A stretch of 64,000 bases of DNA from DASYXW01 sp035934405 (GTDB lineage: Bacteria; Acidobacteriota; Terriglobia; UBA7540). Below are positions 19,486 to 27,757 of the stretch, piece by piece (the first letter of the stretch is position 1; every line of letters begins with the position of its first letter). The DNA lies in assembly GCA_035934405.1 (NCBI GenBank), contig DASYXW010000012.1:1-64000 (forward strand), read 5' to 3'. A program made the translations under genes and the position numbers. The notes beneath the pieces were generated by a model. It was not told the origin of the DNA. It saw nothing but the letters and a program-made list of their open reading frames with translations, and ran no database searches.

Positions 19486-19662
19486 TCCGACACTCTACCA
19501 GGAGTGTCACTAATCATTCTGGACGAATACAAACTGCCGAGAGTTAAATAATCAATAAAATATTTGATCAAAAACCTCACCTCTAGTGGATTGGATGGCA
19601 AGCATGATATTGACTATGGACGGCTTGGTCGCCGTCGCCGGATTCGAGGCGCCGAGGGAGAA

Positions 19663-20535
19663 TCATTGCGTGGGCGGCTTGGGTTTCGGCGCTGGCGGCA
19701 TCGCGAGAAGCCTCCGTTTCACTGACTCGAACTCAGGGCTGTCCGTCTTCCACGGTTTTGGTGGACCGAGTTCGGGAATCTCGGCGTCCACGGCCTTGAT
19801 GCGGTTGCCCGGATTGGGATGGTCGGAGAAGAACTGCACGGTCTGGTTGGGATCCTTCTGCTGAATGATCCAGAAGAATTGCGCGAGGGCGTGCGGGTCG
19901 TAGCCGGCCTGATAAAGGATGTAGGCACCGACTTCATCCGCCTCTGCTTCCATGCTGCGCGAGTTGTGGAGGAAGATGGATTGCAATCCAAAGCCGATGC
20001 CGTATTGGCCCAACTGGCCGGCCAATCCGCCACTCTGGCCGAGCAGCCCGCCGAGAATCGTCAGCGGGGCCTGGGCCATCACCATCTCCGACGCCTGGTG
20101 CGTGCCGTGGCGCATCACCACGTGGCCGGACTCGTGCGCCAGCACGCCGGCCAGTTGTGCTTCGTTCTCAGCCGATTCGATCGTGGCGCGGTTCACGTAA
20201 ATGAATCCTCCCGGCAGCGCAAAGGCGTTGATGTCGGGGCTGTTGACCACCTTGAATTGCCATGCGTAGCCGGGTTGGCTATTCGGCGCGTCGGCGGCGA
20301 GCCGGTGGCCGAGATCGTTCACGTAGCGGTCAACCTGGGCGTCCATCAACATCGGCAACAGTTTCTCCACCTGCGCCGCGTTTTCCCGACCCATCTCAAC
20401 GTCCTGGGCGGGAGAGAAAAGGTTTAGCCCGGGGCGGAACTCAAGGCTTCCCTGGCCGCGCGCGACGCTCGCCCCGCCGAGCATAGCGGCGAAGGCAACC
20501 GCGGTCGCTATCCGTTGCACGCCGTTGTTCTTCAC
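19663..20535 (-). CDS. M48 family metalloprotease, exported
   Basis: A 290-residue secreted zinc protease of the M48 (Oma1/BepA/HtpX-like) family. A signal peptide covers about residues 1-28. The zinc motif is HESGH at residues 134-138, and the third ligand is the Glu of SMEAEADEVGAYILYQAGY. Before them are FALPGGFIYVNRATIESAEN, typical of BepA-like periplasmic proteases involved in outer-membrane protein quality control. There are no C-terminal TPRs, unlike BepA. The gene is isolated, divergent from the sulfite oxidase gene. Confidence 0.92.
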   Translation of the reverse strand: MKNNGVQRIATAVAFAAMLGGASVARGQGSLEFRPGLNLFSPAQDVEMGRENAAQVEKLLPMLMDAQVDRYVNDLGHRLAADAPNSQPGYAWQFKVVNSPDINAFALPGGFIYVNRATIESAENEAQLAGVLAHESGHVVMRHGTHQASEMVMAQAPLTILGGLLGQSGGLAGQLGQYGIGFGLQSIFLHNSRSMEAEADEVGAYILYQAGYDPHALAQFFWIIQQKDPNQTVQFFSDHPNPGNRIKAVDAEIPELGPPKPWKTDSPEFESVKRRLLAMPPAPKPKPPTQ

Positions 20536-20671
20536 ATTCCTCCGCCACGCCCTGCCGGTCCCGCCGTTGCCTCCGAGGCTGGCAATCCATAGTTTACCGC
20601 AGGACGTACATCAATTGGGCCGCTCTTGCAGCCGGAACTTTCCCGCCGCGGAGGCATCATAGAACGTAGCC

Positions 20672-21691
20672 ATGGAACGGCGCACCTTCATCATCGGAGC
20701 GGTCGCGGGCGGCATCGGGCTGGCGGAGTACACCCTGGTCAGCCGCTGGATGAACGGCATGCACATCACGCCCGCCGTGCCGTCGGTCAAAGCCTTCGAG
20801 CCATACGGCGAGCGAGCCGCTCTCGTGGCCATCACACCCACCGATGACTTCTACGTCACCTCGAAGGGTTCCACGCCGCGCTTGCAGGCCGCTGACTGGC
20901 GGCTGAAGATTGACGGACTGGTGGAGCATCCCCTGACCCTCACCTACGCCGACGTCCTGGCGCTGCCGCGGATCGAGCGCGAGCTGACGCTCGAGTGTAT
21001 TGGGAACCCCATCGGCGGCAGCACGTTCGGCAACGCCCGCTGGACCGGCACGCCGCTCAAGCGGCTCATCGAGCGAGTGGCCCCGGTGGCCGAGGCGAAA
21101 AACGTGGCCATTTACGGCGCCGACGGCCTTTCCACCGGCCACCCCATCGAGCGCGTGTGGAACGAAGAGAACTTTCTCGCCTACGAGATGAACGGCCAGG
21201 ACCTGCCGCCCGACCACGGCTATCCCATGCGCGTATTCATTCCCGGCAAGTTCGGGATGAAGCAGCCGAAGTGGCTGACGCGCATCCAGTTTGTTAATCA
21301 GGCGTACCTCGGCTACTGGGAGACCATCGGCTGGTCCGACGCCTGCGAGCGCTGGGCCCACGCCCGCTTCAGCGACCTCAAGGAGGGCGCCACCATCTCC
21401 GGCAAGAACTTTGAGATCACCGGCTACGCCATCGGCAATCTCGACGGCATCAAGTCGGTCGAGCTCAGCTTCGACGACGGCGCCACCTGGCAGCGCGCCA
21501 GCATCTTCAGCAACCCCTCGCCGCTGGTGTGGACGTTCTGGAAGTATGTCTGGGTGGACCCGAAACCGGGCTCGTACAAGCTGCGCGCTCGCGCCATTGA
21601 CGGCCAGGGGCGCCAGGAGGAATACGATCCGCGCGGCATTTTCCCGGACGGCGCTACCGGCCAGCAAACGCTCGAAGTCCGTGTGGTTTGA
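20672..21691 (+). CDS. Tat-exported sulfite oxidase-family molybdoenzyme
   Basis: A 339-residue molybdopterin-dependent oxidoreductase. The N-terminus MERRTFIIGAVAGGIG is a twin-arginine-like signal. The Mo-binding domain contains LTLECIGNPIGGSTFGNARW with the molybdenum ligand Cys109, WTGTPLKRLIE and DHGYPMRVFIPGKFGMKQPK. The C-terminal Ig-like Mo-co dimerisation domain is present (ITGYAIGNLDGIKSVELSFD). There is no heme domain, so it resembles SorA-type catalytic subunits and would pass electrons to an external cytochrome. The substrate (sulfite or another oxyanion) is not certain. Confidence 0.9.
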   Translation: MERRTFIIGAVAGGIGLAEYTLVSRWMNGMHITPAVPSVKAFEPYGERAALVAITPTDDFYVTSKGSTPRLQAADWRLKIDGLVEHPLTLTYADVLALPRIERELTLECIGNPIGGSTFGNARWTGTPLKRLIERVAPVAEAKNVAIYGADGLSTGHPIERVWNEENFLAYEMNGQDLPPDHGYPMRVFIPGKFGMKQPKWLTRIQFVNQAYLGYWETIGWSDACERWAHARFSDLKEGATISGKNFEITGYAIGNLDGIKSVELSFDDGATWQRASIFSNPSPLVWTFWKYVWVDPKPGSYKLRARAIDGQGRQEEYDPRGIFPDGATGQQTLEVRVV

Positions 21692-21743
21692 ACCCCCACC
21701 TACGGCTCGCCCAAGCCTCACGCGTATACATTAAATTATGTAC

Positions 21744-21772
21744 TTGACATGTACGTCTAGCTGGAGTAAATA
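21744..21772 (+). promoter_or_regulatory. Sigma70-like promoter for the small gene at 21819
   Basis: TTGACA (21744-21749), a 17-base spacer and TAAATA (21767-21772). The -35 region lies within GTACTTGACATGTAC, an imperfect palindrome that could be an operator. Transcription would begin about 40 bases before the start codon. Confidence 0.6.
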
Positions 21773-21818
21773 GAGGGTCGCGCCAGAAAGCGAGAAATCC
21801 ATCGCCAAGGAGGGAGTC

Positions 21819-22082
21819 ATGGTCAACGACCTTCACAACCTGCGCGAGACGTTGCGACAACGGCTGGTGGAAGAGTTCCAGAGCCACGCCATGGCGGAGT
21901 GGGTGCTGACTCTGGTGATGCCCGAAGTGCGCAAGACCATCCGCGGCGAGCGCGAGATGCTGGCCCGGCTTGCCGAAGAGCTGGGTTGCGATGAGCTCGC
22001 GACGGCGGTGCGCTCCGGCAAGGCGGTGGTGGCGCACGAGCCCGATAAGTGGACTCGCCGGCTGCCTTTTGCCGAGGCCTGA
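21819..22082 (+). CDS. Small protein of unknown function (87 aa)
   Basis: An 87-residue protein, MVNDLHNLRETLRQRLVEEF onwards, mostly helical and charged, with no signal peptide or recognised domain. The start is supported by AAGGAGGG about 7 bases upstream. It has its own promoter (21744) and a strong terminator (22105), so it is a one-gene transcription unit. An antitoxin- or regulator-like role is imaginable from size, but nothing in the sequence shows it. Confidence 0.75.
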   Translation: MVNDLHNLRETLRQRLVEEFQSHAMAEWVLTLVMPEVRKTIRGEREMLARLAEELGCDELATAVRSGKAVVAHEPDKWTRRLPFAEA

Positions 22083-22104
22083 ACCGGGCCGGGGAAAGGG
22101 TCTC

Positions 22105-22133
22105 AAAAGGTGTGGAGAAACTCCACACCTTTT
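22105..22133 (+). terminator. Intrinsic terminator
   Basis: A perfect 13-bp stem, AAAAGGTGTGGAG and CTCCACACCTTTT, with an AAA loop, directly after the small gene. The A-rich and T-rich arms would let it work in both directions. Confidence 0.9.
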
Positions 22134-22563
22134 GACTGTTCGGCTGATTCTGCCGGCTTTTTTGATGACCTAACCTACTGGAATCAAAGTTCAGATACGA
22201 GACTGTCTCATTTGTCTCACTTTTCTCATTTCACCGGCTGCCAAAGGCGTCGGAAAAGTTATATTGGTTGACAAATTAAATTTGTAGCCTACATCATCGA
22301 TCACCGAGCCGCCCCGCCGCCGAGATTGCTTTTTGTGCCATCTAGTGGTTGCGCCAAGCCTGTAAGCTACGCCTTCCCCGCTTCATAGCCGGTCTGCGTC
22401 CAAGCGCAGGACTCTTGGGCGCCGATGTCGCGCAGGAACAGGGGCGAGTCGTCGAGGGCCCAGGCCGGTCCAGCCGGCGGTTCTGTCCGGCGTACAGCTA
22501 AAGTTCAACACGGGTCCTCGGGGTTGCTCATGCTCGTTTGGCGGGCCCACTAACACTTTGCTT
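22134..22563. other. Intergenic region, no gene seen
   Basis: AT-richer in its first half, with TCTCA/TTTTCTCA-type short repeats near 22205-22230 and a TTGACA near 22270 without a matching -10. It separates the small gene from the convergent regulator. I see no coding or RNA gene. Confidence 0.4.
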
Positions 22564-24492
22564 TCACCGGTCCGGCAGCTTGAAGCGGCGCCGGAGCGCC
22601 ACAAAGCGCGCGTCGGAGCGCAAGGGGTCCAAGACGGGGTCGGTATTGATCTCGGCGACCGTGCAGGAGCGGTCGTCCACCGAGCGTTCGAGCCAACGGA
22701 AGGCCTGGTCTTTATCCCCTAGAGCCGCATAGGTTTCGGCAAAGTTAAAGGGTGCCACCTTGGCCCAGCCGGGACCGGCCAGCAGCCCCCGCAGCGCTTG
22801 GCGCGCCGCGTCTTTCCGTCCCGCCCGGGCGTAAGCGCAGGCGACGCACACGGCGTAAGGCGAGTAGCCATCACTCAATTGCTGCGCTCGCCGAAACTCA
22901 CCGATGGCGAGGTCATAGCGGCCTATCCGCTCATAAGCCAGGCCCAGGTTGCCGTGCACGACGGCGTTCCGGGGATCGATATCGAGCGCCCGCTTCAACT
23001 GCTCGAGGGCCTCCTCATCGCGTCCGGCCACCAGGTACACCCAGCCGGCATTGTAGTTGACGGCCAGCGACAGCGGATCAAGCTCCAGGGCGCGATTGAT
23101 CTCGCGCACCGCCTCGTCCGGACGCCGCATGGCGGCAAGGAAGAATGCGTACCCTTGGTGAGCGACGGCGTAGTTGGGGTCGAGAGCGAGAGCCCGCTGA
23201 TAGTTTTCATCTGCGCCCGGCCAATCCCATTCGTTCACCACCTTCTCATAGGCGAGCGACGAGTAGGCCTCCGCCAGCGTGCCGTCGAGCTCGATGGCCT
23301 TCGCCGCCGCCGCTCTTCCTTTGTCGTAGGCCTCGCGGTCGGGCAGGTAGCCGCCGCCCAGCACCAAGTAAGCGTCCGCCAGTCCCGCATAGGCGCGGGC
23401 ATATTGCGGGTCGCGCTCGATCGCATGCTCGAAGTAGTCCACACTTTGAAACAAGCCTTGCCGGTTTCGCTTGTTCCAATAGAAGCGGCCCAGCAGATAG
23501 TCCCGATAGGCCTCGGCATCGGGAACGTGAGCCTGGCGAAGGCGCGCTTTCGCCGCCGGAGCGAGACTGAGGCCGACCTCTTCGCCGATGGCGATGGCCA
23601 GGGACTGCTCCACCGCCAGGATATCGTGGAAATTGCGCTCGTACTCGCCCGACCACACGTGCATGGCGTTGGCGCCCCGCACCAGTTGCGCCGTCACCCG
23701 CAGCCGGTCTCCGGAGCCGCGCACGCTGCTTTCGAGCAGGTAATTGACGTGAAGTTCCTGGGCGATCTGCGGGATGGCTTCGCTGGTGTGCTTGTAGTGC
23801 ATGGCCGAGGTCCGCGCCACCACGCGCAGGCGCTCGGGGTTCACGCGGCTGAGCTCGGAGATCATCGCCTCGGTGAGCCCGTCGCAGAGATACTCCTGCT
23901 TGTCGTCTCCAGTGAGGTTCACGAAGGGGAGCACCGCGACGCGTACCAGGCCGGGCTTGGGCGGCGGGTTCCGCCAATGGTGCACTGCGCGATAACCGGC
24001 GTACGCCCCGACCGCCGCCACCAGCGCCAGCGCCGCCCAAGCCGGGGCGGAAGGGTACGGCTTGCCGTGTCCCTGGGTGGGCGGGGCAAGCCCCGCCCCT
24101 ACGGGTTGGGCCGGCAGGGCAAGCCCCGCCCCTACGGGTTGGGCCGCCAGGGCAAGCCCCGCCCCTACGGATTGGGCCGGCAGTTCTGTGACGGGCAAGG
24201 TCAGGCGGTACCCAAACTTCGGCAGCGTCTGGATGACGTCCTCGCCCAGCGCCTTCCGGAGGACGGAGACGTTGCGGGTCAGGCTGCTGTCGCCCACAAA
24301 GGTGTCCGGCCAAACCCGGCCGATGATTTCTTCCTTCCCGACCGCACGCCCGCCGCTTTCCACCAGCATCAGCAGGGTCTCAAATTCCTTGGGAGTGAGC
24401 GTCAGGTGGCCGCCATTGCGCCATAGCATCCGCTGGCCGGCGTCCAGGCGAAAGGGGCCGAAGGCGAAGATCTTGCCGCGCAAGTCGTTCAT
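22564..24492 (-). CDS. CadC-like membrane winged-helix regulator with TPR domain
   Basis: A 642-residue one-component regulator. Residues 1-100 are an OmpR/PhoB-type winged helix (LTPKEFETLLMLVESGGRAV, DSSLTRNVSVLRKALGED). A Gly/Ala/Pro linker at 104-137 is encoded by three 33-nt repeats. One membrane helix lies at about 150-170. The extracytoplasmic part begins with the adenylate-cyclase-associated-like segment RVAVLPFVNLTGDDKQEYLCDGLTEAMISELSR, then at least four TPRs (for example AYAGLADAYLV, AYSSLAYEKVV, NAVVHGNLGLAYERIGRYDLAIGEFRRAQQ). Such proteins bind DNA from the membrane. The target genes are unknown; the divergent FG-GAP protein gene is a candidate. Confidence 0.88.
   Translation of the reverse strand: MNDLRGKIFAFGPFRLDAGQRMLWRNGGHLTLTPKEFETLLMLVESGGRAVGKEEIIGRVWPDTFVGDSSLTRNVSVLRKALGEDVIQTLPKFGYRLTLPVTELPAQSVGAGLALAAQPVGAGLALPAQPVGAGLAPPTQGHGKPYPSAPAWAALALVAAVGAYAGYRAVHHWRNPPPKPGLVRVAVLPFVNLTGDDKQEYLCDGLTEAMISELSRVNPERLRVVARTSAMHYKHTSEAIPQIAQELHVNYLLESSVRGSGDRLRVTAQLVRGANAMHVWSGEYERNFHDILAVEQSLAIAIGEEVGLSLAPAAKARLRQAHVPDAEAYRDYLLGRFYWNKRNRQGLFQSVDYFEHAIERDPQYARAYAGLADAYLVLGGGYLPDREAYDKGRAAAAKAIELDGTLAEAYSSLAYEKVVNEWDWPGADENYQRALALDPNYAVAHQGYAFFLAAMRRPDEAVREINRALELDPLSLAVNYNAGWVYLVAGRDEEALEQLKRALDIDPRNAVVHGNLGLAYERIGRYDLAIGEFRRAQQLSDGYSPYAVCVACAYARAGRKDAARQALRGLLAGPGWAKVAPFNFAETYAALGDKDQAFRWLERSVDDRSCTVAEINTDPVLDPLRSDARFVALRRRFKLPDR
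24084..24182. repeat. Three in-frame 33-nt REP-like tandem repeats
   Basis: Units at 24084-24116, 24117-24149 and 24150-24182, differing at only a few bases. Each carries the REP-like palindrome GGGCAAGCCCCGCCCC followed by TACGG. On the minus strand they encode QPVGAGLALPA-like 11-residue units in the regulator linker. There are no spacers, so it is not a CRISPR array. Confidence 0.9.
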
Positions 24493-24636
24493 GGCGTTGG
24501 AGTCGACTATTTTAAGAGATTCTTAGGGATTTCGTGAGGACAAAACGCGCGCCGGTGTGATTGTGTGGGCGAGTCGAGGAAGTGCCACTCGCCCCAGGGC
24601 GGCTGGGTTTGGCGGTTGCCCGGAGGGCAACAACAT
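24493..24636. other. Divergent promoter region, first part
   Basis: Between the regulator gene (minus) and the FG-GAP protein gene (plus). It contains GGTTGCCCGGAGGGCAACAA, a small hairpin, near 24614. I see no clear sigma70 promoter. Confidence 0.35.
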
Positions 24637-24808
24637 GGGTAGCCGTAGGTGAAAACCTACGGTACGGACCGCCAAATCAGATTACGACCCCGGAGGGGTC
24701 GCACGATGAATCACGCCGAGTGGATTGAAACGGGCTTTTGTACAACCCCTCCGGGGTTGATCGGTCTTTTGGGGGCTTATTTCCGTAGGCTCACGCCTAC
24801 GGCTACCC
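24637..24808. mobile_element. 172-bp palindromic repeat element (MITE-like)
   Basis: The ends are imperfect 26-bp inverted repeats, each itself a hairpin: GGGTAGCCGTAGG plus CCTACGG on the left (24637-24662) and CCGTAGG plus CCTACGGCTACCC on the right (24783-24808). Two inner hairpins, GACCCCGGAGGGGTC (24686-24700) and AACCCCTCCGGGGTT (24744-24758), complete the structure. An open frame crosses it, but the real start of the next gene is later. Confidence 0.75.
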
Positions 24809-24921
24809 ACGTCTGGCCCCTCGCCGGGCCGACTTACCCAGGTCTGGCCCATGGGTGGGGCCGTCACGCATCGGGTAGCGAATTATTGGACATTGCAAAT
24901 CACAAAAGGAGAACAAAACCT

Positions 24922-27438
24922 ATGACATCGAAAAACTCATCCCGTTTTCTGCTTTCTTTGATGATCGCCCTGGGCGCTTTATCTTTCGGCGCTGCCGTCG
25001 CGCAGGCGCAGACTGAGACCTATCTGTTCAACCAGTACACGCTGCCTTATCAGTCGACCCCGAACATCCCTTACGCGATCGCGTTCGCCTCCGGCGACTT
25101 CAACCACGACGGGCGGACGGACTTTGCGCTGCCCATCATCGGCGGCACGTTTCCCTATGGCGTGCAGATCATTCTGGGCCAGAAGGATGGCACGTTGGCG
25201 CTGGGCGGGTTCTATACGGTGAATGGCGGTGCCGACCAGCTCGAGAATATTGTTTCGGGGGATTTTAACGGAGACGGCAAACTCGACTTGGTCGCGTTCG
25301 ACATCACCGCGTCGAATTACGTCATCTTTCTCGGCAACGGCGACGGCACGTTCCAGCCCGCGAGCGTGATCGCCACGGGAAATTTCGAAACCGCGCTGGT
25401 GACGGCTGATCTCAATCGCGACGGCAAGCTCGACCTGGTGACGGGAGAGTTTTCCAACGGCATCATCCAGGTGATCCTCGGCAACGGCGATGGGACTTTT
25501 CAGCCGCCGGTACAGTACCAGGTGACTGGCAACATTATCACCTCGATTGCGGTCGCCGATCTCAATAAGGACGGCAATCCCGACGTCGTCGCGATACCCT
25601 CGGGCGGTTGCCCGCAAGTCTTGCTGGGCAACGGTGACGGCACTTTGCAGGCGCCATTTCAACTCGTGCCCCATTTTTCTGCGTACTCGGTCGCCATCGG
25701 GGATATCAATGGCGACGGCAATCCGGATATCGTTGTCGGCGAGGCCGGCAGCATCGATGTCTTTCTGGGCAATGGCGACGGCACCTTTGGGAGCCCCATC
25801 CAGACGGGAGGCAACGGCGGCTACTATCTCACCAATCTGGTTTTGGCCGATCTGAACGGCGACCGGAAGCTGGATGTGGTTGGCGCAGGCGTCTACTCCC
25901 TGACTGTCTGGCTGGGGAAGGGCGACGGTACGTTCAAGACGCCGGCCCGCACCTTCGCCGGCGGGTACTTCAACGGTCAGGGGCTTAACGCACTGCTCTC
26001 GGGCGACTTCAACAACGACGGCAAGGTGGATCTCGCGGTCCCTACCTCGGCGGGCACGCTGGTATCGCTTTACAGCGGCAACGGTGATGGCACGTTCGCG
26101 GCAGGCCAGGTCATTACCGGGGCCGTGGGAAGCGTGTATAAGGGCACGGTGTCCGACGATTTCAATGGCGACGGGAAAGCCGATTTCGTGGCTGTGAACA
26201 GCGCGACGGGTAAGGTCGAGGTGTACCTCGGCAAGGGCACCGGCGGCTTTCAGACGGTAAAGCGGTACGCCACCGGCAGCTCGCCGCAACAGGTCGTGGC
26301 AGGCGATTTCAACGGCGACGGCAAGCTGGACCTGGCAGTGACGAATCAGGGCGAAAACACCGTGTCGGTCCTGCTCGGTAACGGTGACGGGACGTTCCAG
26401 GCGCAGAAGAAATTCTCCACTGGAATGTCTCCTTACGGGATTGCTACGGCGGACCTGAACGGCGACGGCAAGCTGGACCTGGTAGTGGGAACGGATGACA
26501 ACCCGGATGTGCAAGTGCTGCTCGGGATCGGCGACGGAACATTTCAGGCCGCGACCACCTGGGGCGACTATGCAGGCACCAACACGACGGTGGCGATTGC
26601 GGACATTAACAACGATGGCAAGCTCGATATCGCCGCTACCACGGGCAGCCCTTTCGGCATGTTTGATGTCCTCTATGGCAACGGCGACGGAACGTTTCAA
26701 CCGGCAGTCGACACGGTCATTGGGGGTGGAGAAAACTCCATCGTCGCTCTGCCGCTTCAGCCTGGCGGGCTAGTGGACGTCATCATCGGAGAACCCGGTT
26801 TCGTGGTTGTCGTTCCGAGCAACGCGATCGGCGGAATTCACGTCGGGAGTTCTTACCAGATCGGGGCCTGCACGGGCACGGCGCTCGTCGCAGGCGACTT
26901 CAACGGCGATGGCTTCCCGGATGTGGCGGTGGCATGCGAGGCCGGTTCCTCCGTGTTTCTCGGCAAAGGTGACGGGACGTTCGGGACCGTCTTCAACTAC
27001 GCCACATCATACTTTCCGGATTATTCCTACGGCATCGCGGCGGCGGATTTCAACTCTGATGGTGCACTAGATTTAGTCGTAACGCACTCCGGCTCGGGCA
27101 CCATCGCAACCATCCTCAGCAATCCGGTGGTGGTGTTTTCCACGGCGCGGCTGAATTTCGGCACCGTCAAGGTGGGATCGACCGCGACCAAGAACCTCAC
27201 GCTGACGAACCAGAGCAATATCAAGCTCACCGTGACGAGCATTACCATAACCGGCGCCGCCTCCGGCGACTACTCCGAGATCAACACCTGCGGCTCGGCG
27301 CTGGCGGCGGGAGCCGTCTGCACGGTGACGGTCACATTCAAGCCGACGGTGACGGGAACTCGGAGCGCCTCGGTTACCTTTACGGACAGCGCGGTGGGTC
27401 CGGCGCGGAAGGTGGCGTTGCAAGGCGTGGGGCAATAG
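24922..27438 (+). CDS. Secreted FG-GAP/VCBS repeat protein with Hydin-like C-terminal domain
   Basis: An 838-residue exported protein. The ATG at 24922 follows AAAGGAG and starts a signal peptide ending AVAQAQ. The body has about thirteen FG-GAP/VCBS units with DFNGDGKLDLV-type calcium-binding cores, each followed by a VxLGNGDGTFQ blade, so it should fold as one or two beta-propellers. The last 105 residues are an ASPM/SPD-2/Hydin-like Ig domain (LNFGTVKVGSTATKNLTLTN, CTVTVTFKPTVTGTRSASVT). Such proteins are surface or secreted adhesion or glycan-binding proteins. No export-sorting signal is seen at the C-terminus. Confidence 0.88.
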   Translation: MTSKNSSRFLLSLMIALGALSFGAAVAQAQTETYLFNQYTLPYQSTPNIPYAIAFASGDFNHDGRTDFALPIIGGTFPYGVQIILGQKDGTLALGGFYTVNGGADQLENIVSGDFNGDGKLDLVAFDITASNYVIFLGNGDGTFQPASVIATGNFETALVTADLNRDGKLDLVTGEFSNGIIQVILGNGDGTFQPPVQYQVTGNIITSIAVADLNKDGNPDVVAIPSGGCPQVLLGNGDGTLQAPFQLVPHFSAYSVAIGDINGDGNPDIVVGEAGSIDVFLGNGDGTFGSPIQTGGNGGYYLTNLVLADLNGDRKLDVVGAGVYSLTVWLGKGDGTFKTPARTFAGGYFNGQGLNALLSGDFNNDGKVDLAVPTSAGTLVSLYSGNGDGTFAAGQVITGAVGSVYKGTVSDDFNGDGKADFVAVNSATGKVEVYLGKGTGGFQTVKRYATGSSPQQVVAGDFNGDGKLDLAVTNQGENTVSVLLGNGDGTFQAQKKFSTGMSPYGIATADLNGDGKLDLVVGTDDNPDVQVLLGIGDGTFQAATTWGDYAGTNTTVAIADINNDGKLDIAATTGSPFGMFDVLYGNGDGTFQPAVDTVIGGGENSIVALPLQPGGLVDVIIGEPGFVVVVPSNAIGGIHVGSSYQIGACTGTALVAGDFNGDGFPDVAVACEAGSSVFLGKGDGTFGTVFNYATSYFPDYSYGIAAADFNSDGALDLVVTHSGSGTIATILSNPVVVFSTARLNFGTVKVGSTATKNLTLTNQSNIKLTVTSITITGAASGDYSEINTCGSALAAGAVCTVTVTFKPTVTGTRSASVTFTDSAVGPARKVALQGVGQ

Positions 27439-27506
27439 GTTGGCGCCTTTCATGTGGCGCCGGGGTGGCGCAGACGCGGCGTAGTCTGCCGTGTCTGCGA
27501 TCGGGT

Positions 27507-27540
27507 GGCGGCGACATTGCTTTTCATGTCGCCGCCCTTT
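27507..27540. terminator. Convergent terminator
   Basis: GGCGGCGACAT (27507-27517) and ATGTCGCCGCC (27526-27536) form an 11-bp stem with an 8-base loop, followed by CTTT on the plus strand. It suits termination of the rightward FG-GAP gene. Confidence 0.75.
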
Positions 27541-27639
27541 GCGCTTACGGCATGGGATCCATCGTCAGGATTCTGGCGTCGCCCAGGTAATAGAACCGCG
27601 GGTGGCGCAGACTGTCGCCAGCCGGCACGCGGCCATCGC

Positions 27640-27740
27640 GGATTCCAGATTGGAAATTTCAGAGCCCGCAGGGGCGTGGATTCCCCCGCCGCGGCGGGCG
27701 GGCATCCCGGATTCCAGATTCCAGATTCCAGAGCAGGCTG
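27640..27740. repeat. STRR-like tract
   Basis: GATTCCAGATT units appear near 27640, and repeated ATTCCAG units near 27712-27733, separated by a Pro/Gly-coding-like GC-rich insert. Confidence 0.65.
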
Positions 27741-27757
27741 GAAGCGTGCACCACAGG

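Larger units (their letters stand above)
18335..19538 (-). mobile_element. IS481-like insertion sequence, decayed, with a MITE in its left end
   Basis: The ends are imperfect inverted repeats. Left: GGCAGT (18335-18340), GTACTCGTCC, then after the MITE AGCAGATTAGTGACACTC to 18487. Right, read inverted: GGCAGTTTGTATTCGTCC, then AGAATGATTAGTGACACTC (19538 back to 19502). The transposase reads leftward. Removing the 119-bp MITE plus one target copy leaves an element near 1.1 kb, normal for this family. No clear target duplication of the IS itself is visible. Exact ends are uncertain by about 10 bases. Confidence 0.8.
27439..27757. other. Convergent intergenic region with hairpins and short repeats
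   Basis: It contains two hairpins with related loops: GGCGCC-TTTCATGT-GGCGCC at 27442-27461 and the terminator at 27507. The phrase GGGTGGCGCAGAC occurs twice (near 27464 and 27600). STRR-like GATTCCAGATTCCAGATTCC lies near 27710-27735. No gene is seen. Confidence 0.55.

Noticed and set aside
24084..24182. CRISPR-like array
   Set aside because: The 33-nt units are directly adjacent with no spacers, are in frame within a coding gene, and no cas genes are present.
24649..24921. N-terminal extension of the FG-GAP protein
   Set aside because: It would translate a palindromic repeat element. The ATG at 24922 has AAAGGAG upstream and a proper signal peptide after it.
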